Positions 6,671 through 16,002 are shown, counted from the stretch's first letter. The stretch: DNA of 64,000 nucleotides from CAUSWF01 sp963535465 (GCA_963535465.1 CAUSWF010000002.1:97538-161537); one strand, 5' to 3'. Notes: a model not told the origin generated them from the letters alone. Program-made: numbers and translations.

Positions 6671-6944
6671 TTTTTTAGTTAAATTAGCTAGTAAATGTGG
6701 TAAAGTTTATGAAGAAGAAATAAACAAAGCAGTAGAAGAAGGTAAGTTAATTACAGCTGCAGATGTTGTTCTTTTTCTTTCTTTACTAACAGATGATATT
6801 GTTGGCGGTTACTGTAAAGCTACTAAGTCAGATTATAAAAGTTTATTTTTAGATTATATTAAGTTTTTACAAGGAGTAAAAAAAGAAATTGAGCAGAGAA
6901 AAGAAATTAATAGAGAAATCGAAGATTCTAATAAGTCAAATTGA
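6654..6944 (+). CDS. unknown helical protein, 96 aa
   Basis: Starts at ATG 6654 inside the end of RNase H. Helical, with a hydrophobic centre (DVVLFLSLLTDDIVGG) and a charged tail. The next gene resembles it in layout (both have a single central SL/MTLYIYF-type hydrophobic helix) and overlaps it by 56 bases. Unknown function. Confidence 0.55.
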   Translation: MKLNVDFLVKLASKCGKVYEEEINKAVEEGKLITAADVVLFLSLLTDDIVGGYCKATKSDYKSLFLDYIKFLQGVKKEIEQRKEINREIEDSNKSN

Positions 6945-7116
6945 TGACCTTTTTAAAGATTCAGATTGTTCTCTTTTAGAAGTAATATATATTATATCAA
7001 TGACTCTTTACATTTATTTTAATGTAAATGGTATTAATGTAGAAGATTTTGTAAAAGCTCTTTATGCAGCTGGTGATCACTTTAAAAAACAAAAGAATAA
7101 TGAAATACAAACATAA
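6889..7116 (+). CDS. unknown helical protein, 75 aa, TTG start
   Basis: No ATG is available near the beginning, and TTG 6889 is the best start. Overlaps its neighbours at both ends. It contains DLFKDSDCSLLEVIYIISMT and may be a distant duplicate of the preceding protein. Unknown function. Confidence 0.45.
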   Translation: MSREKKLIEKSKILISQIDDLFKDSDCSLLEVIYIISMTLYIYFNVNGINVEDFVKALYAAGDHFKKQKNNEIQT

Positions 7117-7240
7117 ATTAGCTGGTTTATTAGCTTACCAAAAAGCTTGGGAAGCAACAAGTTCAAGACATCAAGATAGTACAACTAAACCAGGCTCTCA
7201 AAAAAAGTGGGGATGCGCACATCCTCATTCTGCTAAGTAA
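7100..7240 (+). CDS. small phage protein, 46 aa
   Basis: ATG 7100 to TAA 7238-7240. The C-terminal KPGSQKKWGCAHPHSAK is a basic His/Cys-containing tail of a type I associate with small conserved phage proteins. Unknown function. Confidence 0.5.
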   Translation: MKYKHKLAGLLAYQKAWEATSSRHQDSTTKPGSQKKWGCAHPHSAK

Positions 7241-7243
7241 GTT

Positions 7244-7519
7244 ATGATTATAAAAACTAATGATTATATTCTTAAACAAATATCAGAAGATTCTTTATTT
7301 TGGGATTTAACTTTTTCTAAAGTAATTAATAAAGGTAAAGATACTGAAAGAATAGAATTTAAAGATCCTATATACGGAGTTACTATAGAATCGGCTAAAA
7401 AACGTATTGCTCTATGGCGTACTAATAAAAAATGTTCTGAAGAAATTACTCCACAAGAATTTAATAAAGTATATTCAAATGAAAAGCATTTAATTGAAAA
7501 AGAATTAATTGATTTATAA
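7244..7519 (+). CDS. unknown protein, 91 aa
   Basis: Soluble, charged, no recognised motif. Its TAA overlaps the ATG of the next gene (ATAATG), indicating coupled translation. Confidence 0.6.
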   Translation: MIIKTNDYILKQISEDSLFWDLTFSKVINKGKDTERIEFKDPIYGVTIESAKKRIALWRTNKKCSEEITPQEFNKVYSNEKHLIEKELIDL

Positions 7520-7992
7520 TGAAGGCCATTGAAAAATTAGTTAAAAATTTAAATATATTATTTGATAAACTTAACGACAAGTATGATATTAATTATGGAG
7601 GTTGTTGTTTTGTAGCTTATATCATTGCTAAAGAGCTAGAAAAAAGAGAATTATACGATTTTAATTTACGTATATATGGTTATAATATATTTAATTATTC
7701 TGAACAAGAATTACGTAATAATATCATAAATAATATTGATGATGTTCCTTGTAAATATCATACTGTATCTCACTATAGTATTGTATATAATGATATTTAT
7801 GAAATTAATTCTAGAGATAATGATGAAGATTCTGATTTTATAGATATTTATAATTTAAATTCTTTTGATATTAAACGTATTTACGATTATGGTGATTGGA
7901 ACTGTGCTTATTCTATTAGTAATAATATATATGTAGAAAGATTTATTAAAATAATATTTAATAATTATGATAAAGAAAGCAAAAATACTTAA
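7519..7992 (+). CDS. unknown protein, 157 aa
   Basis: An N-terminal helical part with GGCCFVAYIIAKELEKR, a His-containing centre (KYHTVSHYSIVYND), and very acidic elsewhere. The Cys...His...Asn/Asp order loosely recalls papain-like proteases, which is only a suggestion. Overlaps the next gene by 26 bases. Confidence 0.5.
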   Translation: MKAIEKLVKNLNILFDKLNDKYDINYGGCCFVAYIIAKELEKRELYDFNLRIYGYNIFNYSEQELRNNIINNIDDVPCKYHTVSHYSIVYNDIYEINSRDNDEDSDFIDIYNLNSFDIKRIYDYGDWNCAYSISNNIYVERFIKIIFNNYDKESKNT

Positions 7993-8164
7993 ATGTAAAT
8001 TTTGTGGTTGTAAAACAACCCATTTTCTTACAAGTCAAGGAGAATACAAGTGTAGTACTTGTGGTAGTACAAACAAAACTATAGCTATAAAAGATATAGT
8101 TTTTGAACCTGAATTTGATTTAGATACTAATAAAGAGGAAGCTCAAGAAGAAGTATCTGAATAA
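7967..8164 (+). CDS. zinc-ribbon protein, 65 aa
   Basis: Two CxxC knuckles (C10/C13 and C29/C32) spaced as in a zinc ribbon, then an acidic tail. Such small ribbons often contact nucleic acid or polymerase. The stop overlaps the next ATG. Confidence 0.65.
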   Translation: MIKKAKILKCKFCGCKTTHFLTSQGEYKCSTCGSTNKTIAIKDIVFEPEFDLDTNKEEAQEEVSE

Positions 8165-8454
8165 TGCTTAGAGAATTAGATTATTTTCTCTATGAACTTA
8201 ATATTTATAAAATATTTAGTAAAGAAAAAAGATGTGAATTAATCTATTCTAAATTCTATAAAAGCGGTAATGAATTGCCTGTAAAAATTAAAGTAGATTA
8301 TTTTCCTAATAAAAAGAAACCAGAAATAATCTACGAAAAATCATTTAATTTAATAGGTGCTCCTAAAGATTATATAGAGAGATTGCCTAAACCTAAAGAA
8401 AAAAAGAAGAAACATGAAAAAAGAAATCGTACAGTATGCAACAGGAAAGTTTAA
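8164..8454 (+). CDS. unknown basic protein, 96 aa
   Basis: A small protein with a strongly basic Lys/Arg tail (KEKKKKHEKRNRTVCNRK). Overlaps the next gene by 41 bases. Possibly nucleic-acid binding; no family recognised. Confidence 0.5.
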   Translation: MLRELDYFLYELNIYKIFSKEKRCELIYSKFYKSGNELPVKIKVDYFPNKKKPEIIYEKSFNLIGAPKDYIERLPKPKEKKKKHEKRNRTVCNRKV

Positions 8455-8920
8455 GCATTTTGATGGTAAGGAACGTGAATTTACAGTTTGTATGGTGAGT
8501 ATTTCTCCAGAAACAAACAACGATATGGAATCATATTACCAGAATATGGATGGAGATTATCTTTTTGAAAACGAATCTCATATCTATACTAAAGCATGTT
8601 CTAAAGGAATTATAGCAAAATGGGAACGCTATGTCAATTTTGGTATTTCTGTAAGAAATCCAAATGATTCTTACAATGAAGACATTGCTAAGAAAATTGC
8701 TTATGGTAAGGCTAACAGTGTTAAAGGCTATACAGTAGCTTTTGATGATTTAGCTTTAATAAGTAAAGATGTAGTTAATGCTCTCCTTAATAATTTTGTA
8801 AAAAAAGTTTCTAATGATCCTTCTTTAGCTATTCAGAACTATGAAGAACAAGAAGCATTATATAATGCTAAGAAAGCTAAAAAGGCTATGTTCAATAGTA
8901 ATGACACGTTTTCAATATAA
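8414..8920 (+). CDS. unknown soluble protein, 168 aa
   Basis: Begins MKKEIVQYATGKFKHFDGKE, mixed alpha/beta, with a helical Ala/Lys-rich C-terminus. It lacks a signal peptide or membrane helix. No function assigned. Confidence 0.6.
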   Translation: MKKEIVQYATGKFKHFDGKEREFTVCMVSISPETNNDMESYYQNMDGDYLFENESHIYTKACSKGIIAKWERYVNFGISVRNPNDSYNEDIAKKIAYGKANSVKGYTVAFDDLALISKDVVNALLNNFVKKVSNDPSLAIQNYEEQEALYNAKKAKKAMFNSNDTFSI

Positions 8921-9227
8921 CAAACTAATAGTATTAATTAGTATTACTGTTATTATATTCTTTGGTTTTTGGTACTATGGAAATTATAATAATAGTAATA
9001 CTATAATACATCATTATAAAAAAGATTCTGTTTATTACCAAAAGCGGGATAGTTTGCATAAAGTTAATGATACAATATCTACTAAAATACAAACAATAGA
9101 ACATACTTATGAAAAGAAAATTGAAACTATTAAGCGTATGCCTATTGATTCCGCTTATATCTTTTGGGCAGACTATATCCAAAGATACAGGATTAATAAT
9201 GACTCCGCAACAATTAAGAACTACTAA
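8901..9227 (+). CDS. inner-membrane protein with periplasmic coiled coil (spanin-like)
   Basis: ATG 8901 is preferred because the membrane helix (residues 9-27) follows directly. The rest (about 80 aa) is a charged, Lys-rich probable coiled coil. Its 3' third lies inside the start of the next gene in another frame, an arrangement known from Rz/Rz1 spanin genes. Spanin function is inference. Confidence 0.55.
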   Translation: MTRFQYNKLIVLISITVIIFFGFWYYGNYNNSNTIIHHYKKDSVYYQKRDSLHKVNDTISTKIQTIEHTYEKKIETIKRMPIDSAYIFWADYIQRYRINNDSATIKNY

Positions 9228-9468
9228 TCTAATATTTTTGGAACATGAAAAATGGTCTAAACAAATTCCTCTTCTAAAACAGCAAATACAAAATTATCAA
9301 AAACTTGATAGTTTAGCTTATAAACATGATTCTTTACAAACACAGCAATTAATAGATTTAAATAATACTATTGATTTACAAGAAAAAAAGATAAATAAAT
9401 TAAAGAAAACTAAAAGTTTTGGTATTGGAGTAATAATTGCTTTAATATTAGGATTGATATGCAAGTAG
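9109..9468 (+). CDS. exported coiled-coil protein with C-terminal membrane helix
   Basis: A 119-aa protein with a signal peptide (residues 1-21, ending SFGQT), a Gln/Lys/Leu-rich coiled coil (about 45-98) and a C-terminal membrane helix (GIGVIIALILGLI). It begins inside the preceding gene (119-base overlap). The topology would span the periplasm, resembling a spanin, but there is no good lipobox. It ends at TAG followed directly by TAA. Confidence 0.6.
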   Translation: MKRKLKLLSVCLLIPLISFGQTISKDTGLIMTPQQLRTTNLIFLEHEKWSKQIPLLKQQIQNYQKLDSLAYKHDSLQTQQLIDLNNTIDLQEKKINKLKKTKSFGIGVIIALILGLICK

Positions 9469-9626
9469 TAAAGGATAAAAATGGAATTAAATTAAAATTT
9501 CCTGAAAGATCTTGTAAAGATTGTCGATCTTATCCTTGCATGCAAAATATGAATAAATTTAAATGTGATATAGCTAAATATGGATGTAGAGGATTCAAAA
9601 TTCATAACTCTACTAACAAGAGTTGA
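9459..9626 (+). CDS. small cysteine-rich protein, 55 aa
   Basis: ATG 9459 to TGA 9624-9626, overlapping both neighbours. Six Cys, including CKDCRSYPC and CDIAKYGC, suggest a metal-binding knuckle. Unknown function. Confidence 0.5.
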   Translation: MQVVKDKNGIKLKFPERSCKDCRSYPCMQNMNKFKCDIAKYGCRGFKIHNSTNKS

Positions 9627-9915
9627 GGCTATATTACATGATTCCTCAGGATACACTACTTACATATTTAAAAATATAGATGATAAAGCCTCTTTTTTAT
9701 ATAAATATATAATGTGTACAAGATATCCTAATTGGGAACATAGAGGTTTAAAGATTGGCGAAGAAGGATTTTTAACTTATCAACCAGTAAATGAAGGGAT
9801 TGATAAATGGTTTGATGGTTATAATTTAGTCCCTTATAAATTTTCAGCAAATAGGTTTATCAATTTTATTAGTAAACCTAACGAAAAAATAATAGATAAT
9901 AAATATATAATGTAG
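9580..9915 (+). CDS. unknown protein, 111 aa
   Basis: A soluble protein with aromatic-rich segments (WFDGYNLVPYKF). It ends at TAG 9913-9915; reading through would add about 17 residues before another TAG. No function assigned. Confidence 0.55.
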   Translation: MDVEDSKFITLLTRVEAILHDSSGYTTYIFKNIDDKASFLYKYIMCTRYPNWEHRGLKIGEEGFLTYQPVNEGIDKWFDGYNLVPYKFSANRFINFISKPNEKIIDNKYIM

Positions 9916-9953
9916 ATGAGATATTTAAGATATGTAAAAATTATAAGAAAAAC

Positions 9954-10844
9954 ATGGGAGTTTTAGGCGAAAAATTAACACAAGCAATCAATAAACATGA
10001 AAACAATGTAGAAAACTTTATTTGGAAAGGTCCAAAGAAAGAAGTAAATGGAGTAAGAGTACAAGAAGAAGTCAGACTTATGGATGCTACTCCAGAGCAA
10101 CTTAATAAATTTTATGCTCATTGTATGTCCATGTTATATAGTAACGATAAAAAGAATCCAGGCAGAACAATTCTACTTGATATAATCAAAAGACAAAGAC
10201 AGAAATGTAATGCAGAATTATATCTTCGTTGGCTCGAAAATAAGTATCAAACAAATATTCCTAACGTACGTAAACCTTATCCTAGATTTCTTTATAATAG
10301 CGATATTAGAGAAGTTCTAGAAATAAATAAAGAGAGTATTCCACATGAAGAATATGCTAATACTCCTATTACTGTTTTAACTGATGGGGTTCCTATGGAA
10401 TTTAGGGATGTCATGATTCAAGATGTACTTCATGGTGCTGTTGGTGTGTTGGGTTTGTTTGATAGATCACATATTTCTCTTAGTTTTATTACTAAGATGG
10501 GTGTTTGGTTGACCGATAAAGAAATGAACGAACTTCTCGAAAGAGATAAGGATGGAAAGGCCCGCAACAGAATTGATATAATTAAGGAACGTTTTAATCT
10601 TCGTAAAGATATTAAATTGTATCCAAATGAAAATGGCTTGAGTTATACAGAACTTCGAGCTATGTTAAATCTTAAAACTAAGAAATATTCTGAATTAACA
10701 ACAGACCAGCTTCTTGTTTTAAGAGATAAAGTATTGTTCCGATTTGAAGACGAGGTGCGCTTTCATATTTCTCAATGGGAAGATATTATTAATAAAATTG
10801 AACGTGTTGCTGAAATTAAAGGTATTACTTTGGAACGTAATTAA
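9954..10844 (+). CDS. conserved-looking phage protein, 296 aa, unknown
   Basis: A soluble, helical, charged protein with well-organised codon use at the head of the replication genes. The N-terminus is MGVLGEKLTQAINKHENNVE. Internal features such as KRQRQKCNAELYLRWL and a DRSHISLSFITKMGVWL segment suggest a conserved fold, but I cannot name it. Its place before the SF2 helicase suggests a replication or early-regulation role. Confidence 0.65.
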   Translation: MGVLGEKLTQAINKHENNVENFIWKGPKKEVNGVRVQEEVRLMDATPEQLNKFYAHCMSMLYSNDKKNPGRTILLDIIKRQRQKCNAELYLRWLENKYQTNIPNVRKPYPRFLYNSDIREVLEINKESIPHEEYANTPITVLTDGVPMEFRDVMIQDVLHGAVGVLGLFDRSHISLSFITKMGVWLTDKEMNELLERDKDGKARNRIDIIKERFNLRKDIKLYPNENGLSYTELRAMLNLKTKKYSELTTDQLLVLRDKVLFRFEDEVRFHISQWEDIINKIERVAEIKGITLERN

Positions 10845-10901
10845 TTTAGTAGATTTATTTCCTATAGATACATATTCAGCTTTAATTTATTATATTAGTT
10901 A

Positions 10902-12176
10902 ATGAATTTATTTGGATATGTATCAAGGGATGAACGTCAGGAACAATGTAGGGTAACTTGGATTAAAAATAAGTGTAAAGGATCTATACAAGCCTGCACG
11001 GGCTTCGGAAAAACGCATGTAGGACTTAATTGTATTAAAACTTTACTGTCTAAAAGACCTGGATCTAGAGTTCTTATCGTTGTTCCTACAGACGTACTGC
11101 AAAATCAATGGCAAGATATACTCGTTAATAATGATTTATCTTTTTATTGTACAGTTGAAGTTATTAATACTGTTGTTAAACATTCATGGCATTGTGATTT
11201 ACTCATTTTAGACGAAGAACATCGTTATGCTGCGGATACTTTTAAACAAGTATTTAAAAAAGTACAATATAAGATGATATTGGGACTAACTGCAACTTTT
11301 GAAAGACTTGATGGAAGAGAAAAAATTATAGCTAAATACTGTCCAGTTATTGATAAAATTACTGTACAAGAAGCCTTATTAAATGGTTGGGTATCTAAAT
11401 TTAAAGAATATTTAGTTCTTATTGATGTTGATGATATTGATAAATATAAACAACTTAATAAAGAATTTACATCACATTTTGAATTTTTTAATTTTGATTT
11501 CGATTTAGCTATGAAAATGATCGGAAAAGATGGTTATAAATATAGAATAGCTTATAGAGACCAATTACTTCCAGACAATGCTTTAGAAGAAGATAGATCT
11601 AATATGTTTAAAAATATTACTATTCATGCTATGGGATTTATGAGAGCTATGCAAGATCGTAAAGCTTTTATAAATAATCATTTAAAAAAGACAGAAATAG
11701 CTAATATGATTATACAGGCTAGACCTAATTCTAAAATCATTACTTTCTCTAATAATATTAAAATGGCTGAATCTATAGCAGTAGGAGAGGTATATAGTGG
11801 TAAGACTTCTAAAAAGAAAGGAAGAACTACTATATCTGAATTTAATTTAAAACCTACAGGAGTATTAAATACAATTAAAAAAGCTATAGAAGGGCTCGAT
11901 GTAAAAGGATTATCTGTAGCTATTAATATAGGTATAGATAGTTCTGAAATAAAAGCTGTCCAAAAACTTGGAAGAATTATTAGAGCAGAAGAAGGAAAAG
12001 AAGCAGAAATGTTTAATATCATTATAAACAATACAGCAGAGGTTGAATGGTTTAAACGGTCCCATAAAAATGCTGAGTATATAACTATTGATGAAGAAAA
12101 TTTAAAGAAAGTATTATTAGGAAAAGAATATAGTGAATATAAGAAACCTGTTCCTAAACTTTCTTTTAGGTTTTGA
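10902..12176 (+). CDS. SF2 DNA helicase (UvsW/XPB-like)
   Basis: A 424-aa superfamily 2 helicase, compact compared with bacterial relatives. Motif I ACTGFGKT (31-38), motif II DEEH (104-107), motif III GLTATFER (128-135) and motif VI QKLGRIIRAEEGK (about 355). DEEH with TAT fits XPB/UvsW-type enzymes that remodel forks and recombination intermediates. It heads the replication block. A SNF2-like label is also used for crAss-like homologues. Confidence 0.85.
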   Translation: MNLFGYVSRDERQEQCRVTWIKNKCKGSIQACTGFGKTHVGLNCIKTLLSKRPGSRVLIVVPTDVLQNQWQDILVNNDLSFYCTVEVINTVVKHSWHCDLLILDEEHRYAADTFKQVFKKVQYKMILGLTATFERLDGREKIIAKYCPVIDKITVQEALLNGWVSKFKEYLVLIDVDDIDKYKQLNKEFTSHFEFFNFDFDLAMKMIGKDGYKYRIAYRDQLLPDNALEEDRSNMFKNITIHAMGFMRAMQDRKAFINNHLKKTEIANMIIQARPNSKIITFSNNIKMAESIAVGEVYSGKTSKKKGRTTISEFNLKPTGVLNTIKKAIEGLDVKGLSVAINIGIDSSEIKAVQKLGRIIRAEEGKEAEMFNIIINNTAEVEWFKRSHKNAEYITIDEENLKKVLLGKEYSEYKKPVPKLSFRF

Positions 12177-12258
12177 TACATATAATAAAACTCCGAGAGG
12201 AGAATAAATATTTTGTAGTTTGAGATATGTTAGTGAACAATTCTTAAGCTAATTTAAG

Positions 12259-12882
12259 TTGAAAAAATTTAATTATTCTATTGATGATGATATTGCATTT
12301 CAAGAAAAATACCAAATAACCCCTACCGAATTATTTGTACTAAAGATTATTCTTTTATTGCAGGAAGATACTCAAGATGAAGATTATCTTAAAAGATTTC
12401 TTCAAATTTCTGATAATAAAGAATGTTTTAGAGATACTTTACAATCTTTGCAAAATAAGGGGTTGCTTTTAAAATCTTATAAAATTCCTAATAAAGGAGA
12501 ACCATTTAATCCTTATGATATTGCTATTAATAAAGTGCTAACCAAAAATATGCATAAAGCATCTTTTGATTTAGGTCAGGAACTGATGGAAGTTTATCCA
12601 AGATATGGTACTATTAATGGAGGCATGGTTCCTTTACATGGAGTTTCTAAACGATTTGGAAGTCGGGAAGATTTTTATCGTTTTTATAGTAAAATTATTA
12701 ATTGGAATCCAAAAACTCATAATAAAATTATAGAGTTAATTAAATGGGAACAAGCTAATAATATAGGATTTTTAAATATGACTGTTTTATCTTTTGTAAT
12801 TGATCATCGATGGGAAGCATTACAAGATATTAAAGATGGCAAGTTAAGTAATGTTACATTTAATACCATAGAAAGTTTATAA
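12259..12882 (+). CDS. putative replication accessory protein, 207 aa
   Basis: TTG 12259 is the only good start (reads KKFNYSIDDDIAFQEKYQIT). The N-terminal 80 residues resemble a winged-helix-type module and the rest is helical. It sits directly before the DnaB-like gene with stop/start overlap, the position of helicase loaders or DnaD-like proteins, but no motif proves this. A CTCC-GAGA-GGAG hairpin lies upstream (12,192-12,203). Confidence 0.55.
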   Translation: MKKFNYSIDDDIAFQEKYQITPTELFVLKIILLLQEDTQDEDYLKRFLQISDNKECFRDTLQSLQNKGLLLKSYKIPNKGEPFNPYDIAINKVLTKNMHKASFDLGQELMEVYPRYGTINGGMVPLHGVSKRFGSREDFYRFYSKIINWNPKTHNKIIELIKWEQANNIGFLNMTVLSFVIDHRWEALQDIKDGKLSNVTFNTIESL

Positions 12883-13943
12883 TGAGTTATAAATCATTAT
12901 TAGCTGAAATTGATAAAGGAAGAGCAGGTAGAAGTCACGGTACTTCTATTGGATTGCCTAAATTAGAGGAATTAACTGATGGAGTAACACAGGGAACTTA
13001 TACTTTAATCTTTGCTGGATCTGGAATAGGTAAAACCAATTTATTAGTATATGCTTATCTCTATAGAGTTATTATGGAGCATCTTGATGATGGAAAATTA
13101 AGAATTAATTTCTTTTCTTTAGAGATGAAGTCTGAAATTATACTAGCTAAATTACTTTCTTTATACATTTATGAAAAATTTGGAAAGAGATTGGGATTCA
13201 AAGAATTACTATCCAGAAAAAAAGACTATATATTATCTGAAGAAGATTATAAAATAGTTAATCAGTGTATTCCTTGGCTTGAGAAAGTCGATAAAATATT
13301 AAATATAATTGATAAAAATGTTAGTGCAGATGGAGCATATGCAATAGTAATGGAGGATCTTAAAAAAGAAGGAACTTTTGAAGGTGCTGGTAAAGCACGT
13401 AAATATATTCCTAATGATCCAGATAAACTATTGATAACTATGATGGATCATATGGCTTTGTTGAAATACACAAAATCTAAAAAAGATGAGATTGATAAAT
13501 GGTCTCATTATGCAGTTAGTCTTAGAAATAGAACTAACATGTCTTTTGTAATGTTAATGCAAAGCAATAGAGATGCAGCTTCTATGGATAGAAAAAAGCA
13601 AGGTTATCAGGAACCTATGCCTTCTGACCTAAAAGATAGCGGAGGTCCTTATGAAGATTGTGATTGTTGTTTATCAATATATGATCCAATTGTAGATCAT
13701 TTAGCAAATTATCATGAATATAACATTAAAGCACTGAATGGAAGATTCAAAGCTATTATCTGTTTAAAAAATAGATACGGAGCATCTAATAAGGCTGATT
13801 ATTGTTATTTTGATGGTAAAATTAGTTATTGGAGAGAACTTCCTCCAGCTAATGAGATACATGACTATACTAACATATTTAATAAGAAAGATAAAGTTAA
13901 AATAGAAGATAATAACGATACTAAATTTAACTTTACAATGTAA
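12882..13943 (+). CDS. dnaB: replicative DNA helicase, DnaB-like
   Basis: A 353-aa RecA-fold ATPase lacking the DnaB N-terminal domain. Walker A AGSGIGKT (45-52) follows the typical lead-in TDGVTQGTYTLIFAG. The NFFSLEM segment matches DnaB motif 1a, and the LMQSNRDA and DLKDSGG-YEDCD segments match motifs H3 and the arginine-finger region. It would unwind the fork with the primase at 16,003. Shorter than bacterial DnaB (about 450 aa), as in several phages. Confidence 0.85.
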   Translation: MSYKSLLAEIDKGRAGRSHGTSIGLPKLEELTDGVTQGTYTLIFAGSGIGKTNLLVYAYLYRVIMEHLDDGKLRINFFSLEMKSEIILAKLLSLYIYEKFGKRLGFKELLSRKKDYILSEEDYKIVNQCIPWLEKVDKILNIIDKNVSADGAYAIVMEDLKKEGTFEGAGKARKYIPNDPDKLLITMMDHMALLKYTKSKKDEIDKWSHYAVSLRNRTNMSFVMLMQSNRDAASMDRKKQGYQEPMPSDLKDSGGPYEDCDCCLSIYDPIVDHLANYHEYNIKALNGRFKAIICLKNRYGASNKADYCYFDGKISYWRELPPANEIHDYTNIFNKKDKVKIEDNNDTKFNFTM

Positions 13944-13947
13944 AAAA

Positions 13948-14646
13948 ATGGCAGAATTAATAGCTATAGTAGGAGAAAGTGGTAGTGGTAAAACCACATC
14001 AATTAGAAATCTAAATCCAGAAACTACTTTTATTATATCAACTACAGGAAAGCGTCCTGGAATTAAGGGTGCTAAGAAAAAGTATCCAGATTTTAAAGTA
14101 AATAAAGAAACTAAAGAAATTTCAGGCAATTTCTATACTACAAGCAATATAGATCAGATTGCAAAGATGATGAGCCTCATCAATACTAAGTTAACTAATA
14201 TTAAAGTGTTGATTATTGATGATTTTCAATATCTACAAGCCTTCGAAGCTATGGCTAGAGTAGATGAGAAAGGCTATAGTAAGTTTACTGACATGGCAAA
14301 GCATGCTTATGAAGTTCTTAAGTCATCAATGGATCTTAGAGATGATCTATATGTAGCAGTACTTACTCATAGTGAGAATACTGGTGATAATCTTAATCCC
14401 TACTGGAAAATTAAGACTCAAGGCAAAATGTTGGATAGTGTTATTACACTTGAAGGTCTTTTCACTTATGTACTTTTCACTAAGGTTGTTCGGGATGAAG
14501 GATCTAATGAAATACAATATAAGTTTCTTACTAATTCAGATGGAACATGTACAGCTAAATCCCCTATGGGACTGTTTGATGATACTCTAATAGATAATGA
14601 TTTAAATTTTGTTATTGATAAAATTAAGGAGTATAACGAAGACTAA
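13948..14646 (+). CDS. Sak4-like RecA-fold ATPase
   Basis: A 232-aa protein with Walker A GESGSGKT (9-16) and Walker B VLIIDDFQ (D91/D92), fitting phage AAA_24/Sak4 single-strand annealing ATPases, which work with SSB. Next to two small acidic proteins and the primase, it probably serves recombination-dependent replication. Its stop overlaps the next ATG. Confidence 0.75.
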   Translation: MAELIAIVGESGSGKTTSIRNLNPETTFIISTTGKRPGIKGAKKKYPDFKVNKETKEISGNFYTTSNIDQIAKMMSLINTKLTNIKVLIIDDFQYLQAFEAMARVDEKGYSKFTDMAKHAYEVLKSSMDLRDDLYVAVLTHSENTGDNLNPYWKIKTQGKMLDSVITLEGLFTYVLFTKVVRDEGSNEIQYKFLTNSDGTCTAKSPMGLFDDTLIDNDLNFVIDKIKEYNED

Positions 14647-15245
14647 TGAAACTTGTTAAAATTACTGTAAAATCTGAATGGGTAGATGAAACAACTGGTG
14701 AAATTATTACCGACGAGCGAGTTCTTAACAATTCCACTGTAAAGACTAAGAAAGCCTCAACTTCTAAAAAGAAAAAGGAAGAAGATAATGATCCAACACC
14801 TAAACTCACTTTAGATGATACTAAGTATCATTTAAATAATGCAGCTATTCAACTTTTAGGAGTAGAAGCTGGAGATAAAATTGATATTAAATATCAAAAG
14901 GTAGATGGATTTAATGGTAAGGTTCCAATTATTGGAACTAATGCTACTTTCCAAACACAAGGAGGTAATAAACTTTCTAAGTCAAATACAGTTATTTGTA
15001 GGGGTACAGGTAATGATAGGTTATCAGAATATGGGCATAACTTTGTATTAACTGTTCATCCTCATAATGATAATTTATTTGTTCTTAATGGTGATGCTAC
15101 TTTAGAAGAGACAATTGCTCCAGAAGAAATAAAAGTTCCAGAAAAAGAAGCAGAGCAAGAAGTAGATAATTTATTAGATAATTTAGATAGTAAAACAATA
15201 GATAATGAAGAAATTAATGCAGATGATTTTGATTTTACTTTTTAA
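14646..15245 (+). CDS. acidic-tailed replication-region protein, 199 aa
   Basis: A basic Lys/Thr/Ser-rich linker (residues 38-58) precedes a compact beta-rich core (60-155) and an acidic tail ending DDFDFTF. The aromatic-acidic end resembles the C-terminal peptide of single-strand DNA-binding proteins. It lies between the Sak4-like ATPase and the SSB-like protein. An SSB or SSB-partner role is inferred. Confidence 0.55.
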   Translation: MKLVKITVKSEWVDETTGEIITDERVLNNSTVKTKKASTSKKKKEEDNDPTPKLTLDDTKYHLNNAAIQLLGVEAGDKIDIKYQKVDGFNGKVPIIGTNATFQTQGGNKLSKSNTVICRGTGNDRLSEYGHNFVLTVHPHNDNLFVLNGDATLEETIAPEEIKVPEKEAEQEVDNLLDNLDSKTIDNEEINADDFDFTF

Positions 15246-15258
15246 ATTTAAATAAATT

Positions 15259-15954
15259 ATGATGAATTTTGGTTCTTTAGCAGAAACAGTAGCAGTTAGT
15301 GGTAGTAGACGTCTTAAGCCTTGGGGTATTTATCCTGTTAAGTTTCAAGGTGTGGAGGTACGAGAAATTCAAGGAAAAAAAGATACTTCTAAGACATATA
15401 AAATACTAACAACTAAGTTTGAAGGAGAAAATGGATACTACAATGAAGATACATTCTTTCCTAATGAAGACAGTGCTAAAAGAAATACATATACTAATAA
15501 AGAAGGGCATGAAGTAGAAATGCCTTCTAGTTTTGAGCAAATTATGACTTATATTGCTCAACTTGCAGGAGTTCTTAATCCAGAAGGATTTAAGAAGATG
15601 CAAGCTGCTTCATCTAAGTTTAAATCTTTTGATGATGTATGTAAAGCATTAAAGCAAATTCTTACTCCAAAAGTAGGTACAGAGTGCTTTATTAAATTGG
15701 TTGGACGTAATCGTGATGGTCGTATTCAACCAGCTTTGCCTCGTATTACTGCATTAAATAAAGAAGGTAAGGCATTTACAAGTGATAATTTTATTAGCTT
15801 GAAGCAAGATATTCTTGCCTTTACCGAATACGAGGAAACACAAATTAAGGCATACAAGAATGCTAAGCCTACAAGTATGCCAAACGATATTGATGATGAA
15901 CCTACAAGTCAAAGTCAGGATTCAGAAGATGATGACTTTTCTGACTTGCTTTGA
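15259..15954 (+). CDS. SSB-like single-strand DNA-binding protein
   Basis: A 231-aa soluble protein with a beta-rich core and an acidic C-terminus ending SEDDDFSDLL, the tail type used by SSBs to recruit partners. The context (helicase, annealing ATPase, primase) agrees. The sequence lacks an obvious canonical OB signature, so the call rests on tail and position. Two adjacent ATGs (15259, 15262) are possible starts. Confidence 0.55.
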   Translation: MMNFGSLAETVAVSGSRRLKPWGIYPVKFQGVEVREIQGKKDTSKTYKILTTKFEGENGYYNEDTFFPNEDSAKRNTYTNKEGHEVEMPSSFEQIMTYIAQLAGVLNPEGFKKMQAASSKFKSFDDVCKALKQILTPKVGTECFIKLVGRNRDGRIQPALPRITALNKEGKAFTSDNFISLKQDILAFTEYEETQIKAYKNAKPTSMPNDIDDEPTSQSQDSEDDDFSDLL

Positions 15955-16002
15955 TGCTTAAATAAATAAGCTTATATTTAAGGTTCAATTTTAAATTTAT
16001 AT

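Noticed and set aside
11678..12181. Minus-strand open frame of 167 aa inside the SF2 helicase
   Set aside because: A shadow of a well-supported gene with helicase motifs; its product is low in complexity and hydrophobic, as expected for an antisense frame.
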